Shown here: positions 53,253 to 62,182 of the stretch, one piece after another
How positions within the stretch are numbered: the first letter of the stretch is position 1
How the letters are laid out: every line of letters begins with the position of its first letter
Assembly: GCF_019802255.1 (NCBI RefSeq)
Contig: NZ_JAHYSS010000002.1
Location: forward strand, 620,001 to 684,000
Length of the DNA: 64,000 nucleotides
From: Pedobacter polysacchareus
Lineage (GTDB): Bacteria > Bacteroidota > Bacteroidia > Sphingobacteriales > Sphingobacteriaceae
Reading direction: 5' to 3'
Position numbers and translations under genes: made by a program
Notes under the pieces: model-generated
Told to the model about the DNA's origin: nothing
Databases searched by the model: none
What the model saw: the letters and a program-made list of their open reading frames with translations, nothing else

Positions 53253-54430
53253 AAGTGATTAAAAACAGAAGTGTCCTGATTGGGGCTGCATTTCTGATGG
53301 CTACCTCTGCGGTTGGTCCGGGATTTTTAACACAAACTACCTTTTTTACACAGTCGCTGGGTGCAAGCTTTGGTTTTGTGATCCTGGTGTCTATCATTAT
53401 AGATATAGGTGTGCAGCTCAATATATGGCGGGTAATTGCTGTATCTGAGAAAAGGGCACAGGATATTGCGAATATGCTGTTGCCAGGATTAGGTGGCTTC
53501 ATCTCTTTTTTAATTGTTCTAGGTGGATTGGCCTTTAACATTGGAAATATAGCCGGTGCAGGTCTCGGATTACAAGCTTTATTGGGGATTTCTGTCATTA
53601 ACGGGGCGATCATTTCGGCCGCCTTAGCAATCGCAATTTTTATGGTTCGAGAAGCTGGAAAGGCAATGGATCGCTTTGCGCAATTGATGGGTTTTATAAT
53701 GATCATAGTGATCATCTATATCGCAATTACATCCGCTCCTCCAATAGGAGAGGCGGCAATCAGAACGGTTTTACCTTTAAAGATAGACTTTGTAAGTATC
53801 GTTACACTGGTTGGTGGCACGGTTGGGGGCTATATTACTTTTGCTGGCGGTCATCGTTTACTGGATGCCGGAGTGAAAGGAAAAGAAGCTTTACCTTCGG
53901 TAAACACGAGCGCAGTAATGGGGATTTCTGTGGCTTCTCTAGTACGCGTGTTCTTATTTTTGGCTTCTTTAGGGGTGATTAGTCAGGGCTTCGCAATAGA
54001 TTCCGCGAATCCTACGGCTTCTGTATTTCAGCTGGCAGCAGGGAACCTGGGCTACCGTTTATTCGGATTGGTGATGTTTTCTGCCGCTGTAACCTCCGTA
54101 ATCGGTTCTGCTTATACCTCGGTTTCTTTTATCAAATCTTTTAGTTCTAAAATCAGAGACCATGAACGGATCGTAATCATTGCTTTCATTCTCATTTCTA
54201 CGTTGATCTTTGTAATGATCGGTAAGCCGGTCAAATTGTTGATTCTGGCAGGGGTACTGAATGGGTTTATCTTGCCGGTTACGCTCGCAACCATCCTTTT
54301 CGCCGCCTATAAAAAGAAGATTGTCGGAGATTATAAACACCCTTTATGGCTCAGTATTTTTGGCGCTTTAGTGGTGCTGATTGTCGGGTTTATGAGCATA
54401 AAAGTGCTTTACGATATGATTTTTGGCTAA
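53249..54430 (+). CDS. YcsG-like NRAMP-fold transporter of the oxoproline operon
   Basis: 393 residues, about 11 membrane segments. The first helix reads [20 protein letters not shown]: the GPGFL of NRAMP proteins is kept, but the metal-binding DPGN is absent. An NRAMP-related gene (ycsG) occupies the same position beside the 5-oxoprolinase genes in Bacillus subtilis. By context it may import pyroglutamate or a related acid rather than a metal; this is inference. Start overlaps pxpA by 4 bp (ATGA). Confidence 0.82.
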   Translation: MKVIKNRSVLIGAAFLMATSAVGPGFLTQTTFFTQSLGASFGFVILVSIIIDIGVQLNIWRVIAVSEKRAQDIANMLLPGLGGFISFLIVLGGLAFNIGNIAGAGLGLQALLGISVINGAIISAALAIAIFMVREAGKAMDRFAQLMGFIMIIVIIYIAITSAPPIGEAAIRTVLPLKIDFVSIVTLVGGTVGGYITFAGGHRLLDAGVKGKEALPSVNTSAVMGISVASLVRVFLFLASLGVISQGFAIDSANPTASVFQLAAGNLGYRLFGLVMFSAAVTSVIGSAYTSVSFIKSFSSKIRDHERIVIIAFILISTLIFVMIGKPVKLLILAGVLNGFILPVTLATILFAAYKKKIVGDYKHPLWLSIFGALVVLIVGFMSIKVLYDMIFG

Positions 54431-54440
54431 GGCTGGCGGC

Positions 54441-54920
54441 TTAATTAGAAGCCGCTGCCTGCAAGGCTCTTTGTATAAAGCTTTGCTGTTTTAATTTCTC
54501 CTCCGCCTCAGTGAGGGCCTTCAGCAGGTTGTGCTCTGTATCGGTCACCTCAGATAAAATACGGGTCATGAGCTGCCATACCGGTTGCATTTTAGCGATC
54601 AGTTCTTCTCCTTTTGCCGTCAGCTGCACCAGTCGTTTCCGCTCATCTTTTTTGTCTTTTTTAGAACGGATCAGCTTTTGTTTTTCCAGTTCTTTCAGCA
54701 AACTAATGGTGGAAGGATGGGTATAACCGATTTCCGTGGCCAGTTCTACAACGCCTAATGGCTGTTTATGGTGAAGCGTATAAATCACCGGAAACCACTT
54801 CGGTTCGAAATCAATTTCATAGGTTTTGTAGAGTAGGGCACCGTCTTTCCGGAGCTGCTCACTCAAACGCTGTAAACGTGTAGAAAGGGCCAGGATACCA
54901 AGTTCGTCTATGACGTTCAT
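54441..54920 (-). CDS. MarR-family transcriptional regulator
   Basis: 159 residues. Winged helix: HKQPLGVVELATEIGYTHPSTISLLKELEKQKLI, then the wing RSKKDKKDERKRLVQLT. It is encoded directly behind the acetyltransferase, its ATG overlapping that gene's stop codon by one base, so both share one transcript. It probably controls that transcript through the palindromes at 55436-55452. The ligand is unknown. Confidence 0.9.
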   Translation of the reverse strand: MNVIDELGILALSTRLQRLSEQLRKDGALLYKTYEIDFEPKWFPVIYTLHHKQPLGVVELATEIGYTHPSTISLLKELEKQKLIRSKKDKKDERKRLVQLTAKGEELIAKMQPVWQLMTRILSEVTDTEHNLLKALTEAEEKLKQQSFIQRALQAAASN

Positions 54921-55408
54921 TAGGATAAGTCTAATTGATAAAATACGGAATCTCCACCCATCAATGGGAATTGTGCAGGCAAGGCCGATTTTTCCATTTT
55001 CTGAAAGTCATTTCGCTCATAAAAACGAAGGGCTGCCTGCAGCACTGGAACTGTTCCGAGGTAAAGATGGTCAATTCCATGGCTTTTGCAATGTGCGATC
55101 AGGTTTTCCAGTAAGCGCTGTGCAATACCGAGTTCTTTTCCACGGAATTCCTTTTTAACAAACATTTTCCTGATGGCTGCTTCATGCTCGTTGAATTTAA
55201 TCATGGCAATCGTGCCCACCAGTTTTCCATCAATTGTTGCGCCCCAAAAGGCACCGCCTTTTTGGTAGTAGACTTCCTCTATAGCTAATAAATCCGGTTG
55301 GTCACTTAAAGTAATGGCTACCTTAAATTCAATTTGCTGAATCGGTAATACCAGGTCTATGATGGCTGCGGCGGATTCGTTTTTTATTTGTGCGATCTGT
55401 ACTTCCAT
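54920..55408 (-). CDS. GNAT-family N-acetyltransferase
   Basis: 162 residues from the ATG at 55408 (the frame extends upstream to 55462, but that part covers the operator). GNAT marks: AFWGATIDGKLVGTIAMIKF (strand pair), KMFVKKEFRGKELGIAQRLL (acetyl-CoA-binding loop, R-G-K-x-L-G) and LRFYERNDFQKM near the end. The acceptor substrate is unknown. First gene of a two-gene operon with the MarR regulator. Confidence 0.88.
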   Translation of the reverse strand: MEVQIAQIKNESAAAIIDLVLPIQQIEFKVAITLSDQPDLLAIEEVYYQKGGAFWGATIDGKLVGTIAMIKFNEHEAAIRKMFVKKEFRGKELGIAQRLLENLIAHCKSHGIDHLYLGTVPVLQAALRFYERNDFQKMEKSALPAQFPLMGGDSVFYQLDLS

Positions 55409-55435
55409 TGCTCTTTTTTTATTGTACGGTTCAAA

Positions 55436-55452
55436 ACTACGTAGTTGACTAC
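55436..55452. promoter_or_regulatory. Overlapping palindromes, candidate MarR operator
   Basis: ACTACGTAGT (55436-55445) overlaps GTAGT-TG-ACTAC (55441-55452), between the acetyltransferase/MarR operon and the divergent gene at 55509. A regulator bound here could affect both. Confidence 0.45.
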
Positions 55453-55482
55453 ATATATCCAAATGGTTTATTATATTTTTAA

Positions 55483-55490
55483 TATCTTTG
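55483..55490 (+). promoter_or_regulatory. -7 promoter element before the 55.5-kb gene
   Basis: TATCTTTG, a perfect -7 box 18 bp before the ATG at 55509; it rules out the TTG at 55488 as start codon. Confidence 0.5.
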
Positions 55491-55508
55491 TGCCCTTGTC
55501 AAAATTAT

Positions 55509-56252
55509 ATGTCCTGTTTCGGTTATTGCAATGATTGTGGGGAAATTCACGAATTGCCCTCAGCACTTGCTATCCCTCATTGCCATGAACTTATGGCGCA
55601 GCTTTCTATGCATAAAAGAATAGATTTTGATGTTCCTTTAACATTGGCAGATCCCAGATTGTCTACTGATATTTTATACTCGAAAATGCGGGGACGCATG
55701 TTCGGGATCCTGGTTTGCGAGGATGCAGTAGGAAATGAAGTCATCCTTCGTGCCTTTTCTTCCAGACACAATGGGGTATGGAATGTAGCAGGATGGGTGC
55801 CGCCACTAGTAGATGAGCATGCTTTTGTTGCGGAGGTGGAACTCGGTAATCTCGACATTCATCCCCTAACGGATTTAATTGCCAGCCTCCCCAAAGAATC
55901 TAAAGAATGGTACTCGAAACTGGCAGAAAGACGGCTGGTTTCCCATGGAATACTGGCAAAACTAAACGCGCTTTATACCTTCCATAATTTCAAGGGGGAA
56001 AGCCGAAGCCTGGAGGAAGCTTTTCAATTGAAAAAGGGAATTCCTGTAGGCACTGGTGATTGCTGTGCACCAAAATTGCTGGATTATGCAGCAAAAAATC
56101 GATTGAAACCTTTGAGTATTGCCGAATTTTTCTGGGGAAAGGAAACAGCTTCAGGCCATCGGGCCGAGGGTAGTTTTTATGCTTCCTGTGAAGAAAAATG
56201 TCAGCCCATCCTGGGTTTTATGCTTTGTGGGGTAAACAAGTTGTTACACTAA
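55509..56252 (+). CDS. Stand-alone homologue of the N-terminal domain of Bacteroidota RluA-type pseudouridine synthases
   Basis: 247 residues from the ATG at 55509. Segments such as RMFGILVCEDAVGNE, VPPLVDEHAF, GTGDCCAPKLLDYA, LSIAEFFWGKE and the Cys-containing ASCEEKCQPILGFML match the region that in many Bacteroidota precedes the catalytic half of a large RluA-family pseudouridine synthase. Here the protein ends right after this region (CGVNKLLH) and the RNA-modifying domain with its catalytic Asp is missing. Two N-terminal Cys pairs (CFGYCNDC) could bind metal. Function alone is unknown; it may act as a separate RNA-binding or partner subunit. Confidence 0.7.
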   Translation: MSCFGYCNDCGEIHELPSALAIPHCHELMAQLSMHKRIDFDVPLTLADPRLSTDILYSKMRGRMFGILVCEDAVGNEVILRAFSSRHNGVWNVAGWVPPLVDEHAFVAEVELGNLDIHPLTDLIASLPKESKEWYSKLAERRLVSHGILAKLNALYTFHNFKGESRSLEEAFQLKKGIPVGTGDCCAPKLLDYAAKNRLKPLSIAEFFWGKETASGHRAEGSFYASCEEKCQPILGFMLCGVNKLLH

Positions 56253-56306
56253 TAGTACTCCTGTTTATAATTATTCGGTTGTTTTAGCGTTCTTATAAAT
56301 TATGTT

Positions 56307-56314
56307 TAACTTTG
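56307..56314 (+). promoter_or_regulatory. -7 promoter element before the hybrid kinase
   Basis: TAACTTTG, a perfect match; expected transcription start near 56321, before the ATG at 56371. Confidence 0.45.
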
Positions 56315-56370
56315 ATTAGTAGATAAAATCGGCTAACCGATTGAAATTTATATTGATCCTTTTTTTATCA

Positions 56371-58506
56371 ATGAAAAACAAACAGCGCTCTTTCCTTCTC
56401 ATCTCTGCGGTCATTATATTGTTTATCGGATTTTTATTTCGAAATTCAGTGGTGCAGCGTGCAGAACAATCTACGCTTGTTTCTAGTCTTAAGGAGTTAG
56501 AAGTTAATAACTTGAGGATTTCTAAACTGGATACGATTACCCTTAGTTTACAAACCGCAGAAAATAATTTCAGAATGTATACCACGCTCTGGGATACTGC
56601 TTATTTTAAGAAATATGTGCTGGATATCAGGTTGATTTCCAATTTGCTAAAAGAGCTTTCTGCAGGAGACAGCAGTGATATTTCAGATGTTATTGTAGGT
56701 GACCTCAGGAGTAAAAATGGGCAGATGGCCATGTATAGTGAGCTTAAAAGGCTCACCGATTCTTTAAATAACATCAATCTGCAGATGGAATTGTTAAAGA
56801 TCAAGGCGACTGCACCAAAATTGAAGAGCTATCCCAAAGCGATGCTGAAAAAGGTAACGCAGGTGGAGGAATTGGCTACAGTACCCACGGCACCTAAGCA
56901 AAAATTATTCAAGAGACTAAAAAATGCCATTCTGAATAAGGGGGAGCGGAAGGATTCTACGAAAAGGGTGAAAACCGAAGTGACGTACGAACAAACGGCC
57001 GCTGATATAGAGGCTTACAATAAGAAAAGCCTGGCAAATGTAGAACAGTTTTATGCCCGTCTTTTTCAGGATCTACAGCGTAACCGTAATATTTTAACCA
57101 AAAAGGAAGAAACAATTCTGAAGCTAAATGAAAGCATCTTTCAGAATATTAAGCGCTTGTTTCAGGAGTTTCGAAATAAAGAAAGTATCAATTCCGACCT
57201 GAAAAAAGCGATATTAAAGAGTAGAGCGGACCAATCTCTTGCTGCAATCGGTAGATCCAGACAAATTAACTTTGGAATTAGTGTGCTTTCTTATCTCGCG
57301 ATCATCCTGCTGATGTGGAAACTCTATCGGGCTTACGATAAAACATTAAGGGCAAACCAGCTGGCGGCAGAGCAGGTGATCATTAAATCCAGATTCTTTA
57401 CCAGCATCAGTCATGAGATGAGAACGCCTTTAAATGCCATTATAGGGGTGTCTGAGCAACTCAAATCTACTCCTTTGAATGAAGATCAGCAACAGATGTC
57501 TAAGCTGCTCGACAATTCTTCTTCTATGTTGTTATCGGCGGTAAATGAAGTGCTGGATTTCTCAAGATTGGAAACAGGGAAGCTGGCATTGGCAAAAACG
57601 CCTTTCCGTTACAAACGGATCCTCTCTGATATTGCCTCTACTGCCAGAATTCTGGCAGATCAGAAAGACCTGACTTTGGAACTCGTTCTTGGTGATTCAC
57701 CGGATTTACTATTGGATGGAGATCCTTACCGATTGAAACAGATGGTCATGAACCTGATTGCAAATGCAATTAAGTTTACGGATAAAGGGAAAGTGAGCAT
57801 TCATGTGAGCTTAAAGAAAACAGATGAAAAACACATTGTCTTATTGGTTAAGGTAAAAGATACCGGGATTGGTATTTCTGCGGAAAATCAGGCCTTGATT
57901 TTCAATGAGTTTTCACAAGTGATCAATTCTAACCGCAGCGATTGGCAAAAAGGCTCTGGATTGGGATTAGCCATTAGCAAGAAATTGGTGGAAATGCATA
58001 AAGGGAAAATTTCTGTGGAAAGTACCTTGGGTAAAGGTTCTACTTTCACGCTGGAAATCCCCTATGTAGTGGCCGAAAATGATCGTGAAGAGCTGGATGA
58101 ACAAAAGTCACTGGTGATCAATAGCGATCACTTTAAGAACCTTCATATACTGGTGGTTGATGATTCAGAAATGAATTTGCTGGTGATCAAAATGATCTTT
58201 AAGAAAATTGGGATCAGCTTTGATACGGCAACAAACGGACAGGAAGCTTTGAATTTCCTGGAGTCAAAACGCTATGATATGGTGCTGACCGATATTCAGA
58301 TGCCTGAAATGGATGGTATAGAGCTCACCAAGAGAATCCGTGCGCTGGAGGATCAACAAAAATCTCAGTTGCCTATCATTGCCATCACTGGGCAAATCAG
58401 CAGCGAATCGCATGAAAGATACCTTTCTGCCGGTTTAAATGATTACATCATTAAGCCATTTACGGAGTCCGAGCTGATGGAGAAAATCCTGGATTACCTT
58501 AAATAG
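56371..58506 (+). CDS. Hybrid sensor histidine kinase/response regulator
   Basis: 711 residues from the ATG at 56371 (an upstream TTG at 56341 is less likely). First membrane helix FLLISAVIILFIGFLF, then a periplasmic helical sensor of about 270 residues, a second helix (about 310-328, SVLSYLAIILLMW), HisKA with His348 in SISHEMRTPLNA, and HATPase boxes NLIANAIKFTD, DTGIGIS and GSGLGLAISK. A C-terminal receiver has Asp641 in LTDIQMPEMDG and Lys in YIIKPFTE. There is no output domain, so phosphate must pass on to another protein. The nearest gene behind is the GH20 enzyme, 188 bp away. Confidence 0.93.
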   Translation: MKNKQRSFLLISAVIILFIGFLFRNSVVQRAEQSTLVSSLKELEVNNLRISKLDTITLSLQTAENNFRMYTTLWDTAYFKKYVLDIRLISNLLKELSAGDSSDISDVIVGDLRSKNGQMAMYSELKRLTDSLNNINLQMELLKIKATAPKLKSYPKAMLKKVTQVEELATVPTAPKQKLFKRLKNAILNKGERKDSTKRVKTEVTYEQTAADIEAYNKKSLANVEQFYARLFQDLQRNRNILTKKEETILKLNESIFQNIKRLFQEFRNKESINSDLKKAILKSRADQSLAAIGRSRQINFGISVLSYLAIILLMWKLYRAYDKTLRANQLAAEQVIIKSRFFTSISHEMRTPLNAIIGVSEQLKSTPLNEDQQQMSKLLDNSSSMLLSAVNEVLDFSRLETGKLALAKTPFRYKRILSDIASTARILADQKDLTLELVLGDSPDLLLDGDPYRLKQMVMNLIANAIKFTDKGKVSIHVSLKKTDEKHIVLLVKVKDTGIGISAENQALIFNEFSQVINSNRSDWQKGSGLGLAISKKLVEMHKGKISVESTLGKGSTFTLEIPYVVAENDREELDEQKSLVINSDHFKNLHILVVDDSEMNLLVIKMIFKKIGISFDTATNGQEALNFLESKRYDMVLTDIQMPEMDGIELTKRIRALEDQQKSQLPIIAITGQISSESHERYLSAGLNDYIIKPFTESELMEKILDYLK

Positions 58507-58552
58507 TCTGCAAATTGGCCGCCAAGTAGATTTGCTTTGTAAATTACGCAAC

Positions 58553-58576
58553 CGTTTGCAATGGTTAATGCAAACG
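58553..58576. promoter_or_regulatory. Perfect inverted repeat before the third GH20 gene
   Basis: CGTTTGCA (58553-58560) and TGCAAACG (58569-58576) around an 8-base centre, 119 bp before the GH20 ATG. It could be a regulator site; it differs from the TCGTGTACGT motif of the 26-30 kb locus. Confidence 0.4.
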
Positions 58577-58694
58577 ATTGTGTGCTTCCTCATGGTTTTG
58601 TATCGGCTGTTTTTAGTTAATATTTTCTTACAATTGTGTAAAGACAACTTGACTGAATAGTTTGTCCGCATGCTAAAACAAACCAAATATTGTT

Positions 58695-60908
58695 ATGAAA
58701 ATTAAATATCAGGCGCGCTTTTTACTAGCCATGCTGCTGTTGGCCAGCTCAGCGGCATTCGCCCAGTTTAACCTAGTTCCATTACCTCAGCAGATCGTAC
58801 TGGGGGAGGGTTCATTTCTAATTAAACCACAAACAAAGATATTTTATGAGAAGGGACTGAAACAGCAGGCAGAATTGCTGGTTTCAGCACTATCTCCTGC
58901 CACAGGGTTTGATTTCGTATTGCTGGAATCAAATACTACTCGTGTAAATGGCATCACATTGCGTACTGGAAATTCAGGTGCTGAGCATAAAGAAAGCTAT
59001 AAATTAACGGTCAATAAAGACCTGATCAGCATTGTTGGAAACCATAGTGCAGGGGTATTTTATGGCATACAAACCTTACTTCAAATGTTGCCTCCGGAAG
59101 TTTACCATAAGGAACGTCAGAAAGCGGTTAAATGGGAAGTTAAAGCTGCGGTCATCACAGATGCGCCATTGTACCCATGGAGGGGAATGATGCTGGATGT
59201 TGCCCGGTATTTCTTCTCGAAAGAATATGTATTGAGGTTCATCGATATGATGGCGATGTACAAAATGAATGCACTTCATTTTCACCTGACGGATGATTCT
59301 GGATGGAGAATAGAGATCAAAAAATATCCTAAGCTGACGACTGTTGGTGGTTTTAGTGGTGTTGGACCAGATAGAAAAGGTGGATATTATACGCAGGAAG
59401 ACCTGAAAGAGATCGTGGCGTATGGCCTGGCAAGGAACGTAGACATTATTCCCGAATTGGAATTGCCTGCTCATGCGCAGGCTGCTGTTGCTGCCTATCC
59501 TTATTTATGCTGTACCGGAGAACAATATGATGTTCCAGGACAACACTTTATCAGTAAAGAGCTTTTATGCGCAGGCAAAGAAAGCACTTATGAATTTATT
59601 GACAACATCATCAAAGAAACAGTAGCGCTATTCCCTTCAAAATACCTGCATATTGGTGGTGATGAAGCAGTGTATACGCGCTGGAAAGCCTGTCCGATAT
59701 GCCAAAAGAAAAAAGCAGAACTTGGTCTGAAAACAGAAGAACAACTGCGCCTTCATTTTAACCGTCGCGTTCAGAAAATCGCTGGTAAATATGGAAAAAC
59801 CATTGTTGGATGGGATGAGATTATCGAAGATGGTTTAGAAGATAAAGCAGTGGGCATGATCTGGCATGAACCTAAAAAAGCCTTCAAAGCTGCTGAATCA
59901 GGGCATTATTCGGTGATGTCATTGACCGGTTATTGCTATTTCGATGTGGCAGAAAGTGCAATCCCCGGTGAAATTAAAGCAGCTGGATGGCTGCCTCCAA
60001 TCTCCTTAGAGAAAGTTTACCAGCTGAATCCAATGCTGGAAGGTATGGACGAAAAATACCGTCCATTGATCTTGGGTGCGTCTGCTACTTTATGGGCGGA
60101 TCAGTTCATTCATGGGACGATACTTCAGGAAATTCCAATGATAAATGAGAACCGCTCGGAGAAATATTTTGACTACCTGACCTTTCCCAGGATGTCTGCA
60201 TTGGCAGAGGTTTTATGGACACCATTGGCCAGACAAAACTGGAAGGATTTCGAAAACCGCATGCGCAGTCAATACAGTCGCTATGATGCTGCCGGGATCG
60301 GTTACCGCATGCCAGTACCAAAATTAATCAGTCAGGAGAAAACTGCAGCAGGATATGTGATCAAATTAGAAAACCTGGTAGATGGAGCGGAGATTCGCTA
60401 CACCACAGATGGCAGTCTGCCGAATGTATATTCGCCGGTTTATACGAAAGCGGTTGCGGTAAAGGAATTGACGGATTTCTATGCGATTACCGTATTGAAC
60501 AGGAGTCAGTTTTCCCTGCCTTTCTATTTCCCTGGTAAACATGAGCAGTTTAAAAAGTATGGGGAGCTGCTTGCCGAATGGAATCCTCAAAATGTTAAGG
60601 GAAAGGAATTTGGCCTGCTGGAAATGAATGCTGGTGGAAAAATCAGCGGCAATGGTGCGTATGCGCTTCATTTCTGGTATACTGCTGGTGATTCACGTTT
60701 GGAAATTCAATCGATAGCAGTGTATAAAAACGGGGTAAAAATCACAGAAGATGTACACGATGGTTTCAGTGGAACTGAAGCGAACAACAATAAGTATAGT
60801 TTCAAAATCGACAACTACGAAACTGGCGCTGTATTTACGATAAAAGCAAAGGTACGCGGTGATGTGAATGACAGTACCAATGGGGTAGTGATGGTTAAAA
60901 AGATCTAG
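58695..60908 (+). CDS. Beta-N-acetylhexosaminidase, GH20 (third copy in window)
   Basis: 737 residues with a signal peptide (FLLAMLLLASSAAFAQ). A GH20b domain (about residues 25-155), the GH20 barrel with catalytic Asp323-Glu324 in HIGGDEAVYTRW, a CHB_HEX_C-like strand pair (EIRYTTDGSLPNV) and an additional beta-rich C-terminal module (about residues 630-737). It removes terminal GlcNAc in the periplasm. It is not in the amino-sugar locus and lacks the N-terminal CHB_HEX domain of the 37.5-kb enzyme, so it probably serves general hexosamine release. Confidence 0.92.
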   Translation: MKIKYQARFLLAMLLLASSAAFAQFNLVPLPQQIVLGEGSFLIKPQTKIFYEKGLKQQAELLVSALSPATGFDFVLLESNTTRVNGITLRTGNSGAEHKESYKLTVNKDLISIVGNHSAGVFYGIQTLLQMLPPEVYHKERQKAVKWEVKAAVITDAPLYPWRGMMLDVARYFFSKEYVLRFIDMMAMYKMNALHFHLTDDSGWRIEIKKYPKLTTVGGFSGVGPDRKGGYYTQEDLKEIVAYGLARNVDIIPELELPAHAQAAVAAYPYLCCTGEQYDVPGQHFISKELLCAGKESTYEFIDNIIKETVALFPSKYLHIGGDEAVYTRWKACPICQKKKAELGLKTEEQLRLHFNRRVQKIAGKYGKTIVGWDEIIEDGLEDKAVGMIWHEPKKAFKAAESGHYSVMSLTGYCYFDVAESAIPGEIKAAGWLPPISLEKVYQLNPMLEGMDEKYRPLILGASATLWADQFIHGTILQEIPMINENRSEKYFDYLTFPRMSALAEVLWTPLARQNWKDFENRMRSQYSRYDAAGIGYRMPVPKLISQEKTAAGYVIKLENLVDGAEIRYTTDGSLPNVYSPVYTKAVAVKELTDFYAITVLNRSQFSLPFYFPGKHEQFKKYGELLAEWNPQNVKGKEFGLLEMNAGGKISGNGAYALHFWYTAGDSRLEIQSIAVYKNGVKITEDVHDGFSGTEANNNKYSFKIDNYETGAVFTIKAKVRGDVNDSTNGVVMVKKI

Positions 60909-60960
60909 CAGGAACCGATAGGAAGCACGCTGTTTTTTAAAATCATGGCAAGGCCTTTAA

Positions 60961-60997
60961 AATTATAAGGAGGTATATTCTCTCCTTATAATTTTAC
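60961..60997. terminator. Bidirectional terminator between GH20 and the 61-kb gene
   Basis: AATTATAAGGAG (60961-60972) and CTCCTTATAATT (60982-60993) are perfectly complementary over 12 bp with a 9-base loop, with A's before and T's after. It includes the stop codon of the minus-strand gene. Confidence 0.75.
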
Positions 60998-62029
60998 TTG
61001 GCGGATGATGTTCTTTACATTCAATTCAATGATATCTGTCATGGTTTCACATTCCAGATAATGCTCATCTTCAAAATGGGCGGCCATCCCTAATTTTAAC
61101 TGATTGGTATTTTCAACACTAGTCAATACATCTTCATTTGAGACATCTCTTAAATCTGCCAAACGGTGACGTTCACTGCGTACCCGGTGTAGTATCGACG
61201 ATTTTTCCTCCTGCTGGTATTGAAGAAAGGTTTTATCTGTCAATTGTTCCGTGCATAATTTCACATAAGGGAAGTTCTCTTTAAAGAACTGCGGCAGGTA
61301 TACCTTTAGATTTCCCTCATAGAATTGCTGGTCAAAATCTATGGCCCTGATTCTAAATTGGATATCGTCAAAATCTGGGGTGATCTGTACCACAAAATTA
61401 TAGGCGCGCATGTCTCCCAGGAGCATGACCAAACAACGTTCATTAAATTTCACAAACTCCTTTGCAATCCTGGTCTGGTTGTATTCCGGGTTGTGTAAAT
61501 AGTTTTTTGCAAATACATCACCAGGAATTCCGGCAATATGTTCTTCAATCAATGTTTCCCGATCTACCAGGTAATTCACCTGATTTGGCGATAAGATTTC
61601 TTCCAGTTCCAGGCCATAAATCCTTGAAGCATCTGCTTTCTTTACATAGAAATAATCGTATACATCATTTAAACGGTTGACAATCCGAATCCGGAAGGGG
61701 TGGGTATTACCAAAAGTGCAGTATTCAATTTTATCAATGTATTTGTGCTGTACGATGCGCAGATTACCAGATGCTTTTAAGTTGGCATAAATCACTTTTA
61801 GGCCATTATGAAGGTTTTCAATGCGTTCGGAAGAATAAATAGGACCTTCCCACAAAGTGTCTTTACCATATTTATCCATGAGCGGAAAAGATTCATCAAA
61901 CATCATCAGATCATTATAACTAATCGGGAGCCTGGATTCCCGCTGGTAACTTCTCAGGTATTTCTGTAAGGCAGGGGAAACCGGAAAAGTCGGTTTCTTA
62001 CGTGATATTTTTACATCATTATCTTCCAT
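60986..62029 (-). CDS. Uncharacterised protein with a kinase-like (aminoglycoside phosphotransferase-type) catalytic loop
   Basis: 347 residues, soluble, with no signal peptide. I do not recognise a named family. The centre reads LIEEHIAGIPGDVFAKNY, then LLGDMRAYNFVV (Asp206-x4-Asn211) and RIRAIDFDQQ (Asp231, Asp233). This order of a D-x4-N loop followed by a D-x-D strand is that of APH/HipA-type kinases, where the first Asp is catalytic and the Asn and second Asp bind magnesium. DVYDYFYVKKADA (Lys130/131) could supply the ATP lysine. A glycine-rich loop is not obvious. A kinase or pseudokinase role is therefore an inference. Confidence 0.6.
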   Translation of the reverse strand: MEDNDVKISRKKPTFPVSPALQKYLRSYQRESRLPISYNDLMMFDESFPLMDKYGKDTLWEGPIYSSERIENLHNGLKVIYANLKASGNLRIVQHKYIDKIEYCTFGNTHPFRIRIVNRLNDVYDYFYVKKADASRIYGLELEEILSPNQVNYLVDRETLIEEHIAGIPGDVFAKNYLHNPEYNQTRIAKEFVKFNERCLVMLLGDMRAYNFVVQITPDFDDIQFRIRAIDFDQQFYEGNLKVYLPQFFKENFPYVKLCTEQLTDKTFLQYQQEEKSSILHRVRSERHRLADLRDVSNEDVLTSVENTNQLKLGMAAHFEDEHYLECETMTDIIELNVKNIIRQVKL

Positions 62030-62153
62030 GGATTCGTATTTAGGGTCAATTTAGTGTTTTCTACAGGGAATCAAGCTATCCGGCAAAATTTGAATCGGTC
62101 TTATTTTAAGAGTTTTTTGTCTGAATGTTCCATTCTCCGGAATCTGCCACCCG

Positions 62154-62161
62154 TACTTTTG
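62154..62161 (+). promoter_or_regulatory. -7 promoter element for the 80-residue protein
   Basis: TACTTTTG, a perfect match, 21 bp before the ATG at 62183. It shows that the longer frame from 62054 is not translated from this promoter. Confidence 0.5.
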
Positions 62162-62182
62162 TCCTATAAATCAACAATAACA

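Noticed and set aside
54436..54455. GCGGCTT-aattag-AAGCCGC stem between the YcsG-like gene and marR as terminator
   Set aside because: The stem is good but no T-run follows on either strand; not enough to call a terminator.
62054..62182. Upstream 43-codon extension of the 80-residue protein
   Set aside because: A perfect -7 box (62154-62161) lies in it and the extension has no domain-like character.
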